Assembly: GCF_021441885.1 (NCBI RefSeq)
Contig: NZ_CP090438.1
Span: 1,178,001-1,242,000, forward strand
Length of the DNA stretch: 64,000 bases
Direction of reading: 5' to 3'
Origin: Vibrio maritimus
GTDB lineage: Bacteria; Pseudomonadota; Gammaproteobacteria; Enterobacterales; Vibrionaceae
Shown here one piece after another: positions 8,516-17,500 of this stretch. Both the position numbers and the translations under genes were made by a program. The notes beneath the pieces are model-generated. The model saw only the letters and a program-made list of their open reading frames with translations. It made no database searches and was not told the DNA's origin. How positions within the stretch are numbered: the stretch's first letter is position 1; the number at the start of each line of letters is the position of its first letter.

Positions 8516-10021
8516 TTAGTCCTCCGTCAATGGTTTAAATCGACGCAGTTCAGTGAGTCGGTAACCTGTGTAGGTACCAAGTAGCAAGATACCACCAAGG
8601 ATAACCAGCTGCAGACCGATAAAGTTAAACGTTAGATGTTGAACGTAAGAGTTGGTCATCGCTAGGTAAACCAGTACCGCTGTTAACAGCGAACCACCGC
8701 CCTGCATAATGACTTCTTTCGCGCCTTCTTCTTCCCAAAGAATAGACATACGTTCGATAGTCCAAGATAGGATGATCATAGGGAAGAAGGTAATAGAAAG
8801 ACCTTCAGTCAGACCAATCTTGAACGCCACTACGGTAAAGACAGAAATAATCAGAATAACTGTGATGATAACCGCGGATATCCGCGCCACCAGCAGCAGG
8901 TTAAGCTTGGATAGATAACTACGAATTACCAGACCAGTACCGACAATCAGTAGGAAGCCCACAATACCTGTTACTAGTTGGGTCTGTACAAACGCAACCG
9001 CAATCAGAACTGGCATGAAGGTACCGGAGGTTTTAAGACCGATGAGGATACGCAAGAATACAACAATCAAAGCGCCGATAGGGATTAGCATGATGGTCTT
9101 AAACATGGCTTGCTCTTCCAGCGGTAGGCTGTGGATAGAGAAGTTTAGTAGACCGTCTGCATCAACTTTGCTGTTGGTCGCTTCTTGAGGTGATACCTCT
9201 TGAGCGATCATTGTAAAGTGCACTTTACTGTCTTTGCCGCCAACTACGTCTAGCAAAGAAACATTGGATTCATCCCAAACCATTAGGTTTTGTTTCTTTT
9301 GACCTTCAGTCGTTTCAGGAGAGAAAATCTTCCATTTGGCACCATCCCACACTTGAAGCATCTGTTGAATCGACTGACGACGGCGACCGTCTTCAAGTTC
9401 GATTACACCGACTACCTTACTAGGGACTTCAGCAAACGCGAGCAACTTCGCCGCCGCTTGCAGTTTAGTCATGTTGTTTAGGATAAGCGCTGAGTTCTGA
9501 CTATCACCATCGTTTAGTGCTTTGATTAGCTCACGGGTAAAAGTAACGTTGTCAGAAGAGCGAGACTCTGCACGTTCCACAAGTGCAATCGCGGCAGCTT
9601 CTTCAGGACCATCAAAGGTTGGTTTAACGACATCTTCTGAAGGCGGTGTTGAGTTAGCGAGCGCTTGGTCATCCACAAGAAATTGGGTTTTGTAGTAGAT
9701 GGTCTGTGGACCTTGCGCTTGGCGGATAGACCATTCAGCGCGGCGACCGGCGTCAGAATCGACATAAGAGACACCGTAGCCAGGTGATGAGGCTGATTCG
9801 CCAATGAGAGTGAAGCCTTCTTGAGTATATGGTGCTGCTAATGACACTTTGGCTGGTTTGCCAATCGCATTAAACTCAACTCTAGCTTCAATGTCCCAAA
9901 CCTGACGAGTTTCGCCTGGAGTCCATGGTACGCCATAGGTGTCGTGCCTTATGACACTTAAAGCGATCCCTGCCGCAATAAGTAATCCTACAGATAGGAA
10001 AAATGGAATACGTGAAGTCAT
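8516..10021 (-). CDS. Inactive transglutaminase fused to seven membrane helices
   Basis: 501 residues: an N-terminal membrane anchor (about 3-22), a soluble domain to about residue 310 that resembles transglutaminase-like folds, then about seven hydrophobic helices from IMLIPIGALIVVFLRILIG to VILGGILLLGTYTGY. The family is annotated as an inactive transglutaminase with a 7TM region; I see no clear Cys-His-Asp triad. The start at ATG 10021 is favoured by AAGG 6-7 nt upstream; a TTG two codons earlier is possible. It lies between the retropepsin-like lipoprotein gene and the ATP-grasp gene and is expected to work with them at the cell envelope. Confidence 0.85.
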   Translation of the reverse strand: MTSRIPFFLSVGLLIAAGIALSVIRHDTYGVPWTPGETRQVWDIEARVEFNAIGKPAKVSLAAPYTQEGFTLIGESASSPGYGVSYVDSDAGRRAEWSIRQAQGPQTIYYKTQFLVDDQALANSTPPSEDVVKPTFDGPEEAAAIALVERAESRSSDNVTFTRELIKALNDGDSQNSALILNNMTKLQAAAKLLAFAEVPSKVVGVIELEDGRRRQSIQQMLQVWDGAKWKIFSPETTEGQKKQNLMVWDESNVSLLDVVGGKDSKVHFTMIAQEVSPQEATNSKVDADGLLNFSIHSLPLEEQAMFKTIMLIPIGALIVVFLRILIGLKTSGTFMPVLIAVAFVQTQLVTGIVGFLLIVGTGLVIRSYLSKLNLLLVARISAVIITVILIISVFTVVAFKIGLTEGLSITFFPMIILSWTIERMSILWEEEGAKEVIMQGGGSLLTAVLVYLAMTNSYVQHLTFNFIGLQLVILGGILLLGTYTGYRLTELRRFKPLTED

Positions 10022-10076
10022 AAACAACCTTATTATTGTAATTGCTTCCCTGAAGGAGGTGTTATTTTAAAGAAAA

Positions 10077-10814
10077 TTACTTGTTAGATGAAAGTATATA
10101 TTGCTGACTAACATCAACTAAAGCAATATCTTTGATAAATTCTCTTCCTAGTAGTATAGGGTGGGTCATTTGTGAGCGATCTGCCAGTGTAAATTGTGCT
10201 TTTTCATGGATTTTTCCAACACGGATCCATAATTCAACCACAGCTCTGCGTTCCATTTTGTCGCTGGTGGATTGACGAATTTTAACATATCGAATAACAG
10301 GTGCTTCAATCCAACGGTTACTTTCTTTCTCGGCCTTTTCGTCAACAAGTTTAAATTTTACCCATTGTTTGCCATCTCTTTCGAATGCTTGAATATCGCT
10401 CGCATTTAATGAAGAGGTGACTGCGCCGGTATCAACTCGAGCGTCAAACGTCTTATCGAGCGCATCTAAACGTACGCGTTCAACAGACCCAAGGACAACG
10501 GGAGCAGAGGAGAATGTGGTCGGTGCAATTACAGGGAGTGGCTTCGCTTGCTCTTCTTCTTGTTCTTCTTCACTGCCGTCTGCTTTGCGTAGCATCTCGA
10601 CTTCTTTGGTAAGAGCGATAATTTCAGACTCTAAGCTATCGATATAGTCAGCGTTGTTGCTGATTTGAAGCGTTAGATTGGTCAGTCTATTGTCGAGGCG
10701 CTGCTCGGATTCCTGAATTGCGCTGATGGTGTTTTGATGAAGTTCTTGGTGATTGACGGTAGAACAACCTGAAAGTAGGCCGATGGCGACAAGAGGTGCC
10801 AAACGTTTGTACAT
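10077..10814 (-). CDS. Retropepsin-like lipoprotein (annotated in databases as ATP-dependent zinc protease)
   Basis: 245 residues. The N-terminus MYKRLAPLVAIGLLSGCSTV carries a lipobox (LLSGC), so the protein is probably lipidated at Cys17. Residues about 25-75 form a coiled coil. The rest carries FDARVDTGAVTSSLNA and HPILLGREFI. The Asp-Thr-Gly-Ala core and the late hydrophobic-Leu-Gly-Arg motif are those of retroviral-type aspartic proteases, although the family (PF05618) has the older name ATP-dependent zinc protease. It is the first gene of the three-gene unit; the next gene begins 55 nt downstream. A peptidase opposite to the ligase in the same operon suggests a modify-and-trim function in the periplasm. 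Confidence 0.85.
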   Translation of the reverse strand: MYKRLAPLVAIGLLSGCSTVNHQELHQNTISAIQESEQRLDNRLTNLTLQISNNADYIDSLESEIIALTKEVEMLRKADGSEEEQEEEQAKPLPVIAPTTFSSAPVVLGSVERVRLDALDKTFDARVDTGAVTSSLNASDIQAFERDGKQWVKFKLVDEKAEKESNRWIEAPVIRYVKIRQSTSDKMERRAVVELWIRVGKIHEKAQFTLADRSQMTHPILLGREFIKDIALVDVSQQYILSSNK

Positions 10815-10870
10815 CTTAAACCCTAAAAAACAATAAAGTGGAACTTGGAAGCGTTGATTTTATCGTAACC

Positions 10871-10895
10871 AATAGGGAGTGCGATACTCCCTATT
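10871..10895. promoter_or_regulatory. Perfect 10-bp inverted repeat upstream of the lipoprotein gene
   Basis: AATAGGGAGT and ACTCCCTATT are separated by 5 nt. No T run follows on either strand. It is 57 nt before the lipoprotein start codon, so an operator or 5' leader hairpin is possible. Confidence 0.45.
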
Positions 10896-10917
10896 GTCAG
10901 AGCTACGTCAGACTTAT

Positions 10918-10959
10918 AAAAGTGATGTAAAAGCTGATGCATTAAACATCACTTTTTTT
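10918..10959 (-). terminator. Probable terminator of cmoB
   Basis: An 11-bp stem, AAAAGTGATGT with ACATCACTTTT, has a 17-nt loop. It lies just past the cmoB stop on the minus strand. The T run is better in the plus direction (seven T) than in the minus (four T), so efficiency toward cmoB is uncertain. Confidence 0.6.
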
Positions 10960-10969
10960 GACGTTAGGA

Positions 10970-11947
10970 TTATTTGCTTGGATTTTCAGCCACTAAGATT
11001 GCGCGGCGTGGAGCAGGGTAACCTTCGACGGTTTTGCTAGGATCGTTCTGATCTAGGTACTCAGGAAGGGAGTTGTGTGTCATCCATCCTGTGGTGCGCT
11101 GCTCGTCTGTTGAGGTCACATTTTCATCGACAATACGTACGTTCACAAAGCCAACTTTCTCTAGCCACACTTTAAGTGCACGCGCTGAAGGGAAGAAGTA
11201 AACGTTACGCATTTGCGCGTAGCGATCAACTGGGACTAGCACTGCGTTCTCGTCACCTTCGATAACCAATGTCTCTAAAACCAACTCACCACCAGCAACC
11301 AGCTGGTTTTTAAGTTGAATCAGGTGATCCAAAGGAGAACGACGGTGGTAAAGCACGCCCATGCTGAATACAGTGTCAAACGCTTGAAGCTCAGGTAACT
11401 GCTCAATACCTAGTGGAAGAAGGTGGGCACGCTGGTCGCCGCCCATCAACTTACGAATCGCTTCAAACTGCACTAAGAACAGATGTGATGGGTCAATGCC
11501 GACACACAAACGAGCGCCTTCACCCAGCATGCGCCACATGTGATAGCCATTACCACAACCAACATCCAATACTGAGCGGTTTTTCAGTGGAGAGATGTGC
11601 GGAAGCACGCGATCCCATTTCCAGTCAGAGCGCCACTCGGTATCGATATGGATATCGTGAACACGATAAGGGCCTTTGCGCCAAGGGTGGAAGGTACGAA
11701 GCAAGTTCTCAAGCTTCTTCATCTCACCGGTTGCCAGTGCGTCATTGTTTGCTAGAGAAACTTCACTTTTTAACTCAACGTTGTCTGGTTGACCTGCCGG
11801 AATTTTTGCAAGCGCGCGCAACCAACGGTCAAAATCACCGTGCTCGGCATTCTGCCAGTCGGTCAGTTGCTGTGGCAGGATATTAAGCCAAGGCTGAAGC
11901 TTGGTATCTTGAGCGATAAGCTGATAGAAATTCGCAAAGTTAAACAT
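10970..11947 (-). CDS. cmoB: tRNA U34 carboxymethyltransferase CmoB
   Basis: 325 residues. It uses carboxy-S-adenosyl-methionine from CmoA to convert 5-hydroxyuridine at tRNA position 34 into uridine-5-oxyacetic acid, which widens wobble decoding. The Rossmann motif RSVLDVGCGNGYHMWRML (about 120-137) and HIDTEWRSDWKWDR before it are diagnostic of CmoB. FSMGVLYHRRSPLDHL follows as the post-motif strand. It is preceded by cmoA 80 nt upstream on the same strand. Confidence 0.97.
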   Translation of the reverse strand: MFNFANFYQLIAQDTKLQPWLNILPQQLTDWQNAEHGDFDRWLRALAKIPAGQPDNVELKSEVSLANNDALATGEMKKLENLLRTFHPWRKGPYRVHDIHIDTEWRSDWKWDRVLPHISPLKNRSVLDVGCGNGYHMWRMLGEGARLCVGIDPSHLFLVQFEAIRKLMGGDQRAHLLPLGIEQLPELQAFDTVFSMGVLYHRRSPLDHLIQLKNQLVAGGELVLETLVIEGDENAVLVPVDRYAQMRNVYFFPSARALKVWLEKVGFVNVRIVDENVTSTDEQRTTGWMTHNSLPEYLDQNDPSKTVEGYPAPRRAILVAENPSK

Positions 11948-12027
11948 GAAACTCTCTACTAATATTGGGTGTCGACGACTTGGGATACGGTGTCTAGCGC
12001 TGCTTAACTATCAGCAGCACTGAGATA

Positions 12028-12756
12028 TTACTTAATGGCGAACATAGAGCCAAAGTTGAAGCATTGGAACCAGACTTCATAGCTAGTAAATCCAATCTCT
12101 TTAAATCGCTCTTTATGCACGTTGATCGAGTCTGGGCGCATAACATTTTCAATCGCGCTGCGTTTTTGGCTGATCTCAAGCTCGCTGTAACCGTTGGCAC
12201 GTTTAAAGTCGTGGTGAAGGTCGATAAGCAGTTCGTTTGAGCCCTCGTCTTCAAATACGTACTTCTCTGACAAAATCAAAATACCACCTGGGCGCAGACC
12301 CGCATAGATTTTCTCTAGCAGCGTGCGGCGATCGTCTGGCGATAGGAATTGCAGAGTAAAGTTAAGCACAACCACAGAGGCGTCTTTGATCTCGATATCA
12401 CGGATATCGGCTTCAACCACATTCACTGGTGTGTCTGAGCGATACGCGTTCACGTGTAGCTTGCAGCGCTCAACCATAGCCGAAGAGTTATCGACAGCGA
12501 TAATCTGACAACCTTCTTGGGTGATATTGCGGCGCATCGATAAAGTAGCCGCACCGAGTGAGCAGCCAAGATCATAGATGGTTGAGTGGGGTTTGGCGAA
12601 ACGCTCGGCGAGCATGCCAATTGCAGAAATAATGTTGCTGTACCCAGGCACACTGCGCTGAATCATATCTGGGAAGACTTCAGCTACTCGCTCATCGAAG
12701 GTGAAATCACCAATCTTGTCGATAGGAGCAGAGAATATAGTGTCTTTATTCTGCAT
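12028..12756 (-). CDS. cmoA: Carboxy-S-adenosyl-L-methionine synthase CmoA
   Basis: 242 residues. It makes carboxy-SAM from SAM and prephenate, the cofactor used by CmoB. The N-terminus MQNKDTIFSAPI aligns with the Escherichia coli start MSHRDTLFSAPI, so ATG 12756 is chosen over an ATG five codons earlier, which has no ribosome-binding site. Signature stretches are FDERVAEVFPDMIQRSVPGY, YDLGCSLGAATLS (SAM loop), VVLNFTLQFL and HHDFKRANGYSELEISQKR. It sits between yecE and cmoB as in Enterobacteria. Confidence 0.96.
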   Translation of the reverse strand: MQNKDTIFSAPIDKIGDFTFDERVAEVFPDMIQRSVPGYSNIISAIGMLAERFAKPHSTIYDLGCSLGAATLSMRRNITQEGCQIIAVDNSSAMVERCKLHVNAYRSDTPVNVVEADIRDIEIKDASVVVLNFTLQFLSPDDRRTLLEKIYAGLRPGGILILSEKYVFEDEGSNELLIDLHHDFKRANGYSELEISQKRSAIENVMRPDSINVHKERFKEIGFTSYEVWFQCFNFGSMFAIK

Positions 12757-12873
12757 GTTAAGGTTCCCCATTGCCGTTTATACGGACGCGATAAAAAAGG
12801 CGCGCATTTTACGTCATTCGAGGAGAAATGTCATTACCGTGTTGAACCATACAAGATGACCTTGTTTTCGGGC

Positions 12874-13752
12874 TTAAAACATAGAGATCTGATGATCATC
12901 TCTAAGGCTCGGAAACGTCGGTATCTCAGCGAGTTCCAAATTCCCCAGTTGCGACGCTTTTAGCTGATTATAGAGCTTTATCGCCAGCTCTGGCGCTTCG
13001 ACATTATCGGGCGTGTGGATCATTAAATAAGGCTGTTTACCTTCTGCTATCCATTGCGCGAGTTTTGTTTCCCATGGTTTAAAGAAAGCCAGGTTAGCGT
13101 CCATGTCTGGGTGCCCAATAAAACGAATCATTGGATGCGCCGCTGTAGAAATCGCATGGACAGGCACCTTCGGCTTTTTTTCATGGGCGTCTATGACCGC
13201 TGGAGTATCTGGCTTGGCAGCAAAAACCGGACGTGAATCCATAATGATCCGGTCGATATGCTCTTCTATTAACCATTGATTAAACGCGCGCTCTTCATCG
13301 GATTTGTTGAAGAAGCCCAGATGACGAACCTCAACGCCTAACTTCATGTCTGAAGGGAATTTGGTACAAAACGCTTGCAGTGCGGGTAAATCGGCAGGAG
13401 AGAACTTGCTAGGCAACTGAATCGTCCACATACCAATCTTGTGATGCAGTGGCGCCATGACTTGCAAAAACGCCATCAACTCGTCTTGGCACTGGTTCAG
13501 CATTCGCTCGTGGGTTATCGCTTTTGGCAGTTTAAAGGTGAAACGAAAATCATCAGACGTGGCTTGATTCCAACTATTCACTGTCTTGACGCTAGGGGTG
13601 GCGTAAAACGTGGTGTTACCTTCAACTGTGTCGAATACAGAAGCGTATCGTTCGAGACGCTCAGCGGGCTTAGTACCTTTGCCATAGAATGAGTGTTGCC
13701 AATCATTGTGTGACCACATGGTTAGACCAAGTCGCAATTTCGGTTCACTCAT
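12874..13752 (-). CDS. yecE: DUF72 family protein YecE
   Basis: 292 residues, a TIM-barrel-like DUF72 protein of unknown biochemical role. Typical stretches are YASVFDTVEGNTTFYATPS, FRFTFKLPKAITHERM and YLMIHTPDNVEAP. ATG 13752 is chosen because AAGGA stands about 6 nt upstream and the product begins like other YecE proteins; an upstream start would add 32 residues that look untranslated. It is followed on the same strand by cmoA after about 117 nt, matching the yecE-cmoA-cmoB neighbourhood in Escherichia coli. Confidence 0.88.
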   Translation of the reverse strand: MSEPKLRLGLTMWSHNDWQHSFYGKGTKPAERLERYASVFDTVEGNTTFYATPSVKTVNSWNQATSDDFRFTFKLPKAITHERMLNQCQDELMAFLQVMAPLHHKIGMWTIQLPSKFSPADLPALQAFCTKFPSDMKLGVEVRHLGFFNKSDEERAFNQWLIEEHIDRIIMDSRPVFAAKPDTPAVIDAHEKKPKVPVHAISTAAHPMIRFIGHPDMDANLAFFKPWETKLAQWIAEGKQPYLMIHTPDNVEAPELAIKLYNQLKASQLGNLELAEIPTFPSLRDDHQISMF

Positions 13753-14006
13753 TTCTCGTCCTTTAAAAGCCAATAAACAGAAGTCAGTAAATAATAGGAT
13801 TTGTTGATATTTTATCCGTTTCAAGTGTTCTAGCGTAGCAACGGGCAATTAAACACAACAATTCTGTCAAATTAGGTCGATTTTAGACGATTTTCCGAGT
13901 ATAAATGAACCTTTGATTTTGTGGGTGGATTTAGAATTGGCGACTTTTTATGCCATCACCCACAATATAGATTTCATATAAACAATCGGAAATTGGGAAA
14001 TTCATT

Positions 14007-15785
14007 ATGCGTAGCCATTACTGTGGTCACCTGAACAAGTCCCTTGCAGGACAAACTGTAGAACTGTGCGGCTGGGTAAACCGTCGTCGTGATTTAGGCG
14101 GTCTTATCTTTATTGATATGCGAGATCGTGAAGGTATCGTTCAGGTTGTTGTTGATCCAGATATGGCTGATGCGTATGAAGTAGCGAACCAACTTCGTAA
14201 CGAATTCTGCATCAAGCTAACTGGTGAAGTTCGCGTACGTCCAGAGAGCCAAGTAAACAAAGACATGGCGACAGGTGAAGTAGAGATCCTTGCAAAAGGT
14301 CTTGAAATCATCAACCGTAGCGACGTGCTACCTCTAGACTTCAACCAAACGAATACTGAAGAGCAACGTCTTAAGTACCGTTACATCGACCTACGTCGTC
14401 CAGAAATGAGCGATCGTATTAAACTGCGTGCAAAAGCATCGAGCTTTGTTCGTCGTTTCCTAGATGACAACGGCTTCCTAGACATCGAAACGCCAGTACT
14501 AACGAAAGCGACGCCAGAGGGTGCTCGTGACTACCTAGTACCAAGTCGTGTTCACAAAGGTTCGTTCTACGCGCTTCCTCAGTCTCCACAGCTATTCAAA
14601 CAGCTACTGATGATGTCTGGTTTCGACCGTTACTACCAGATCGTTAAGTGTTTCCGTGATGAAGACTTGCGTGCTGACCGTCAACCAGAATTCACTCAGA
14701 TCGATATCGAAACGTCATTCATGTCGGCTGATCAAGTACGTGAAGTGACTGAAAAAATGGTTCGCGACATGTGGCAAGAGCTACTGAACGTAGACCTAGG
14801 TCAGTTCCCTGTAATGCCATTCTCTGAAGCGATTCGCCGTTTCGGTAGCGACAAGCCAGATCTACGTAACCCACTAGAGCTAGTGGACGTTGCTGATCTA
14901 GTGAAAGACGTTGAGTTCAAAGTATTCTCTGGTCCTGCAAACGACGAGAAAGGTCGCGTAGCGGTTATCCGTGTACCAGGCGGCGCTAAACTGACTCGTA
15001 AGCAAATCGACAGCTATGCTGAGTACGTAGGTATCTACGGTGCTAAAGGTCTAGCATGGATGAAGGTTAACGACCGTGCTGCTGGCATGGAAGGTATCCA
15101 ATCTCCAGTGGCTAAGTTCCTAAACGAAGAGGTAATCAACGGTATTCTTGAGCGTACTAACGCAGAATCTGGTGACATCATCCTATTCGGTGCAGACAAA
15201 GCAAATACAGTTGCAGAAGCAATGGGCGCGCTACGTCTTAAGCTTGGTAAAGATCTTGAGCTTACAGATGAGTCTAAGTGGGCACCACTATGGGTTGTTG
15301 ATTTCCCAATGTTTGAAGAAGATGACGAGGGTAACCTGCACGCAATGCACCACCCATTCACGTCTCCTCTTGGCATGACAGCGGAAGAGCTAAAAGCGAA
15401 CCCAGCGGCAGCAAACTCTAACGCATACGACATGGTTCTAAACGGCTATGAAGTGGGTGGTGGTTCTGTTCGTATCCACAACGCAGAAATGCAAGCAGCG
15501 GTATTCGAGATCCTAGGTATCGATGCAGAAGAGCAACGCGAGAAGTTCGGCTTCCTACTAGACGCACTGAAGTTCGGTACGCCACCGCACGCAGGTCTAG
15601 CATTTGGTCTTGACCGTCTAGTGATGCTTCTATGTGGTACAGAGAACATCCGTGACGTTATCGCATTCCCGAAAACAACCGCAGCAGCGTGTCTACTAAC
15701 AGACGCACCAAGCGCAGCAAACCCAGCTGCACTTGAAGAGCTAGCGATTGCTGTGACGGCGGCGAAAGAGAAGAAAGACGCTTAA
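14007..15785 (+). CDS. aspS: Aspartyl-tRNA synthetase
   Basis: 592 residues, the normal length of bacterial AspRS. It charges tRNA-Asp in the cytoplasm. The N-terminal anticodon-binding OB-fold (CGWVNRRRDLGGLIFIDMRD) is followed by class II motif 2 (FRDEDLRADRQPEFTQIDIE), the bacterial GAD insertion domain (about 290-420), and motif 3 (GLAFGLDRLVMLLCG). Codon use is strongly optimised, as expected for a highly expressed gene. It stands at the head of the aspS-yebC-ruvC cluster. Confidence 0.98.
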   Translation: MRSHYCGHLNKSLAGQTVELCGWVNRRRDLGGLIFIDMRDREGIVQVVVDPDMADAYEVANQLRNEFCIKLTGEVRVRPESQVNKDMATGEVEILAKGLEIINRSDVLPLDFNQTNTEEQRLKYRYIDLRRPEMSDRIKLRAKASSFVRRFLDDNGFLDIETPVLTKATPEGARDYLVPSRVHKGSFYALPQSPQLFKQLLMMSGFDRYYQIVKCFRDEDLRADRQPEFTQIDIETSFMSADQVREVTEKMVRDMWQELLNVDLGQFPVMPFSEAIRRFGSDKPDLRNPLELVDVADLVKDVEFKVFSGPANDEKGRVAVIRVPGGAKLTRKQIDSYAEYVGIYGAKGLAWMKVNDRAAGMEGIQSPVAKFLNEEVINGILERTNAESGDIILFGADKANTVAEAMGALRLKLGKDLELTDESKWAPLWVVDFPMFEEDDEGNLHAMHHPFTSPLGMTAEELKANPAAANSNAYDMVLNGYEVGGGSVRIHNAEMQAAVFEILGIDAEEQREKFGFLLDALKFGTPPHAGLAFGLDRLVMLLCGTENIRDVIAFPKTTAAACLLTDAPSAANPAALEELAIAVTAAKEKKDA

Positions 15786-15823
15786 GGTGTGACGTGGTCT
15801 TTAGTTAGGTCGAGCGCTTGAGG

Positions 15824-15903
15824 TAGATCCCTGCCTACGCAGGGATGACGACTACTTTGGCACACCGATGGTTGATGTGTCATTCCTGCGCAGGCAGGAA
15901 TCT
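15824..15903. repeat. Pair of small palindromes (GTCATTCC...GGAATC type)
   Basis: Two hairpins in opposite orientation: GATCCCTGC...GCAGGGATGACG (about 15827-15850) and GTCATTCCTGC...GCAGGAATCT (about 15880-15903). The second is the inverted counterpart of the first. The same paired layout recurs at 30685-30795, and a related one makes up the array at 20736-21339. It is non-coding and lies between aspS and its terminator. Confidence 0.75.
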
Positions 15904-15950
15904 TCTAACCGCGAGCACCAAAACTCAATCCCAAGATCACAACATACCCA

Positions 15951-15976
15951 AAACTCCCGCACCCGCGGGAGTTTTT
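15951..15976 (+). terminator. Intrinsic terminator downstream of aspS
   Basis: AAACTCCCGC pairs with GCGGGAGTTT around ACCC and is followed by T. It lies between the repeat pair and yebC. Confidence 0.85.
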
Positions 15977-16045
15977 GTTTCTAAATTCTGTATAGTTATA
16001 CCACTCTATAAATAGTCCAACTTCATAGAACTCAAAGGATTAACC

Positions 16046-16792
16046 ATGGCAGGTCACAGTAAATGGGCGAACATTCGCCATCGCAAAGCGGCACAAGATG
16101 CAAAACGCGGCAAAATCTTCACCAAACTGATTCGCGAAATTGTCGTCGCGGCAAAAGAAGGCGGTGGTGAGGTTGATAACAACCCAAGACTTCGCGCGGC
16201 TATTGATAAAGCACTCTCAAACAACATGACTCGTGACACCGTCAATCGAGCAGTCTCGCGCGGTGCTGGTGGCGAGGGTGATGACAATATGGAGACCGTC
16301 ATCTACGAGGGCTACGGACCGGGTGGCACAGCGGTGATGGTTGAATGTATGACAGACAATCGAAATCGTACGGTTTCTGGTGTGCGTCATGCTTTCTCAA
16401 AAGCGGGCGGTAACCTTGGCACTGACGGCAGCGTGAATTACCTATTCGATAAAAAAGGCGTCATTTCTTACGCGCCAGGTCTTGATGAAGACGAAGTAAT
16501 GGAAGTGGCTCTAGAAGGCGGCGCAGACGATATCGAAACAGGCGATGACGGTGCCATTGACGTTTACACCACACCAGCAGAGTTTGGTTCGGTAAAAGAC
16601 GCACTCGATGAGGCGGGCTTTGAAGCATCAAACGCTGAAGTGACGCTTGTTCCTTCAACGAAAGCTGATCTCGATGAATCTACCGCACCTAAGTTACTGC
16701 GTCTTATCGATGCATTAGAAGATCTCGATGACGTCCAAGAGGTTTATCATAATGGTGATATCTCTGACGAAGTTGCAGCGACGTTAGAGTAA
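16046..16792 (+). CDS. yebC: YebC/TACO1 family protein
   Basis: 248 residues, full length. The N-terminus MAGHSKWANIRHRKAAQDAK is the family signature, and IYEGYGPGGTAVMVE lies in the middle. The family has been described both as DNA-binding regulators and as ribosome-associated factors easing translation of proline runs; sequence alone does not choose between them. The acidic third domain is intact. Located 13 nt before ruvC, in the position it has in many Gammaproteobacteria. Confidence 0.96.
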   Translation: MAGHSKWANIRHRKAAQDAKRGKIFTKLIREIVVAAKEGGGEVDNNPRLRAAIDKALSNNMTRDTVNRAVSRGAGGEGDDNMETVIYEGYGPGGTAVMVECMTDNRNRTVSGVRHAFSKAGGNLGTDGSVNYLFDKKGVISYAPGLDEDEVMEVALEGGADDIETGDDGAIDVYTTPAEFGSVKDALDEAGFEASNAEVTLVPSTKADLDESTAPKLLRLIDALEDLDDVQEVYHNGDISDEVAATLE

Positions 16793-16805
16793 TTAGCGAG
16801 AAACC

Positions 16806-17327
16806 ATGTCTATTATCTTAGGAATTGACCCAGGTTCACGAATCACAGGTTACGGCGTCATTCGCCAGCAGGGTCGACATTTGCAGTATCTGGGGAGTGG
16901 CTGTATCCGCACCTCAGAATCGGAGTTACCGGGTCGATTAAAACAGATCTATGCGGGCGTGAGCGAGATCATTACTCAGTTTCAACCTGATGTGTTTGCG
17001 ATTGAGCAGGTATTTATGGCGAAAAACGCCGACTCTGCACTTAAACTGGGTCAGGCTCGAGGCAGCGCAATCGTCGCGGCAGTGAATAATGACCTACCTG
17101 TCTATGAGTACGCTGCAAGGCTCATCAAGCAAGCGGTGGTGGGCACAGGTGGCGCGGACAAAGCTCAGGTTCAACACATGGTGATGGCGATGCTCAAGCT
17201 TCCCTCAAAACCACAGGCCGATGCTGCCGATGCTTTAGGTGTGGCAATTTGTCACGCCAACACCAATAAAACGCTCGTTGCTCTGGCAGGTAAGGCAACA
17301 GGTGCGAAGAAAGGGCGCTATCGTTAA
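16806..17327 (+). CDS. ruvC: Holliday junction resolvase RuvC
   Basis: 173 residues. It is the endonuclease that cuts Holliday junctions moved by RuvAB. Catalytic acidic residues are visible: Asp8 in GIDPGSRITGYG, Glu near 67 in FAIEQVFMAKN, and Asp near 139-142 in QADAADALGVAICH. The start is ATG 16806, coupled to yebC. Unlike the usual ruvC-ruvA adjacency, a chemoreceptor gene follows. Confidence 0.97.
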   Translation: MSIILGIDPGSRITGYGVIRQQGRHLQYLGSGCIRTSESELPGRLKQIYAGVSEIITQFQPDVFAIEQVFMAKNADSALKLGQARGSAIVAAVNNDLPVYEYAARLIKQAVVGTGGADKAQVQHMVMAMLKLPSKPQADAADALGVAICHANTNKTLVALAGKATGAKKGRYR

Positions 17328-17449
17328 ACGCGCGAATTTTAGTTTCAAGCACTTATCGTCTTGGATACCGATAGTTTTAACGATAACCAGCCCACAGTTT
17401 TAGAGCCTTTTCTCTATTCTGCCTTGTTAATTATTTGTTAACTTCCTAA

Positions 17450-17482
17450 TATTGGTCCGATGAGTGCGTCAAAGGACCAATA
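17450..17482. promoter_or_regulatory. 9-bp inverted repeat upstream of the second chemoreceptor gene
   Basis: TATTGGTCC and GGACCAATA are separated by 15 nt, ending 18 nt before the start codon. No T run follows. It could be an operator or leader hairpin. Confidence 0.4.
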
Positions 17483-17500
17483 ATAAGGAATAACAAGGGC

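Noticed and set aside
11413..11886. 157-residue ORF antisense to cmoB
   Set aside because: Compositionally a shadow of cmoB with no domain or ribosome-binding site.
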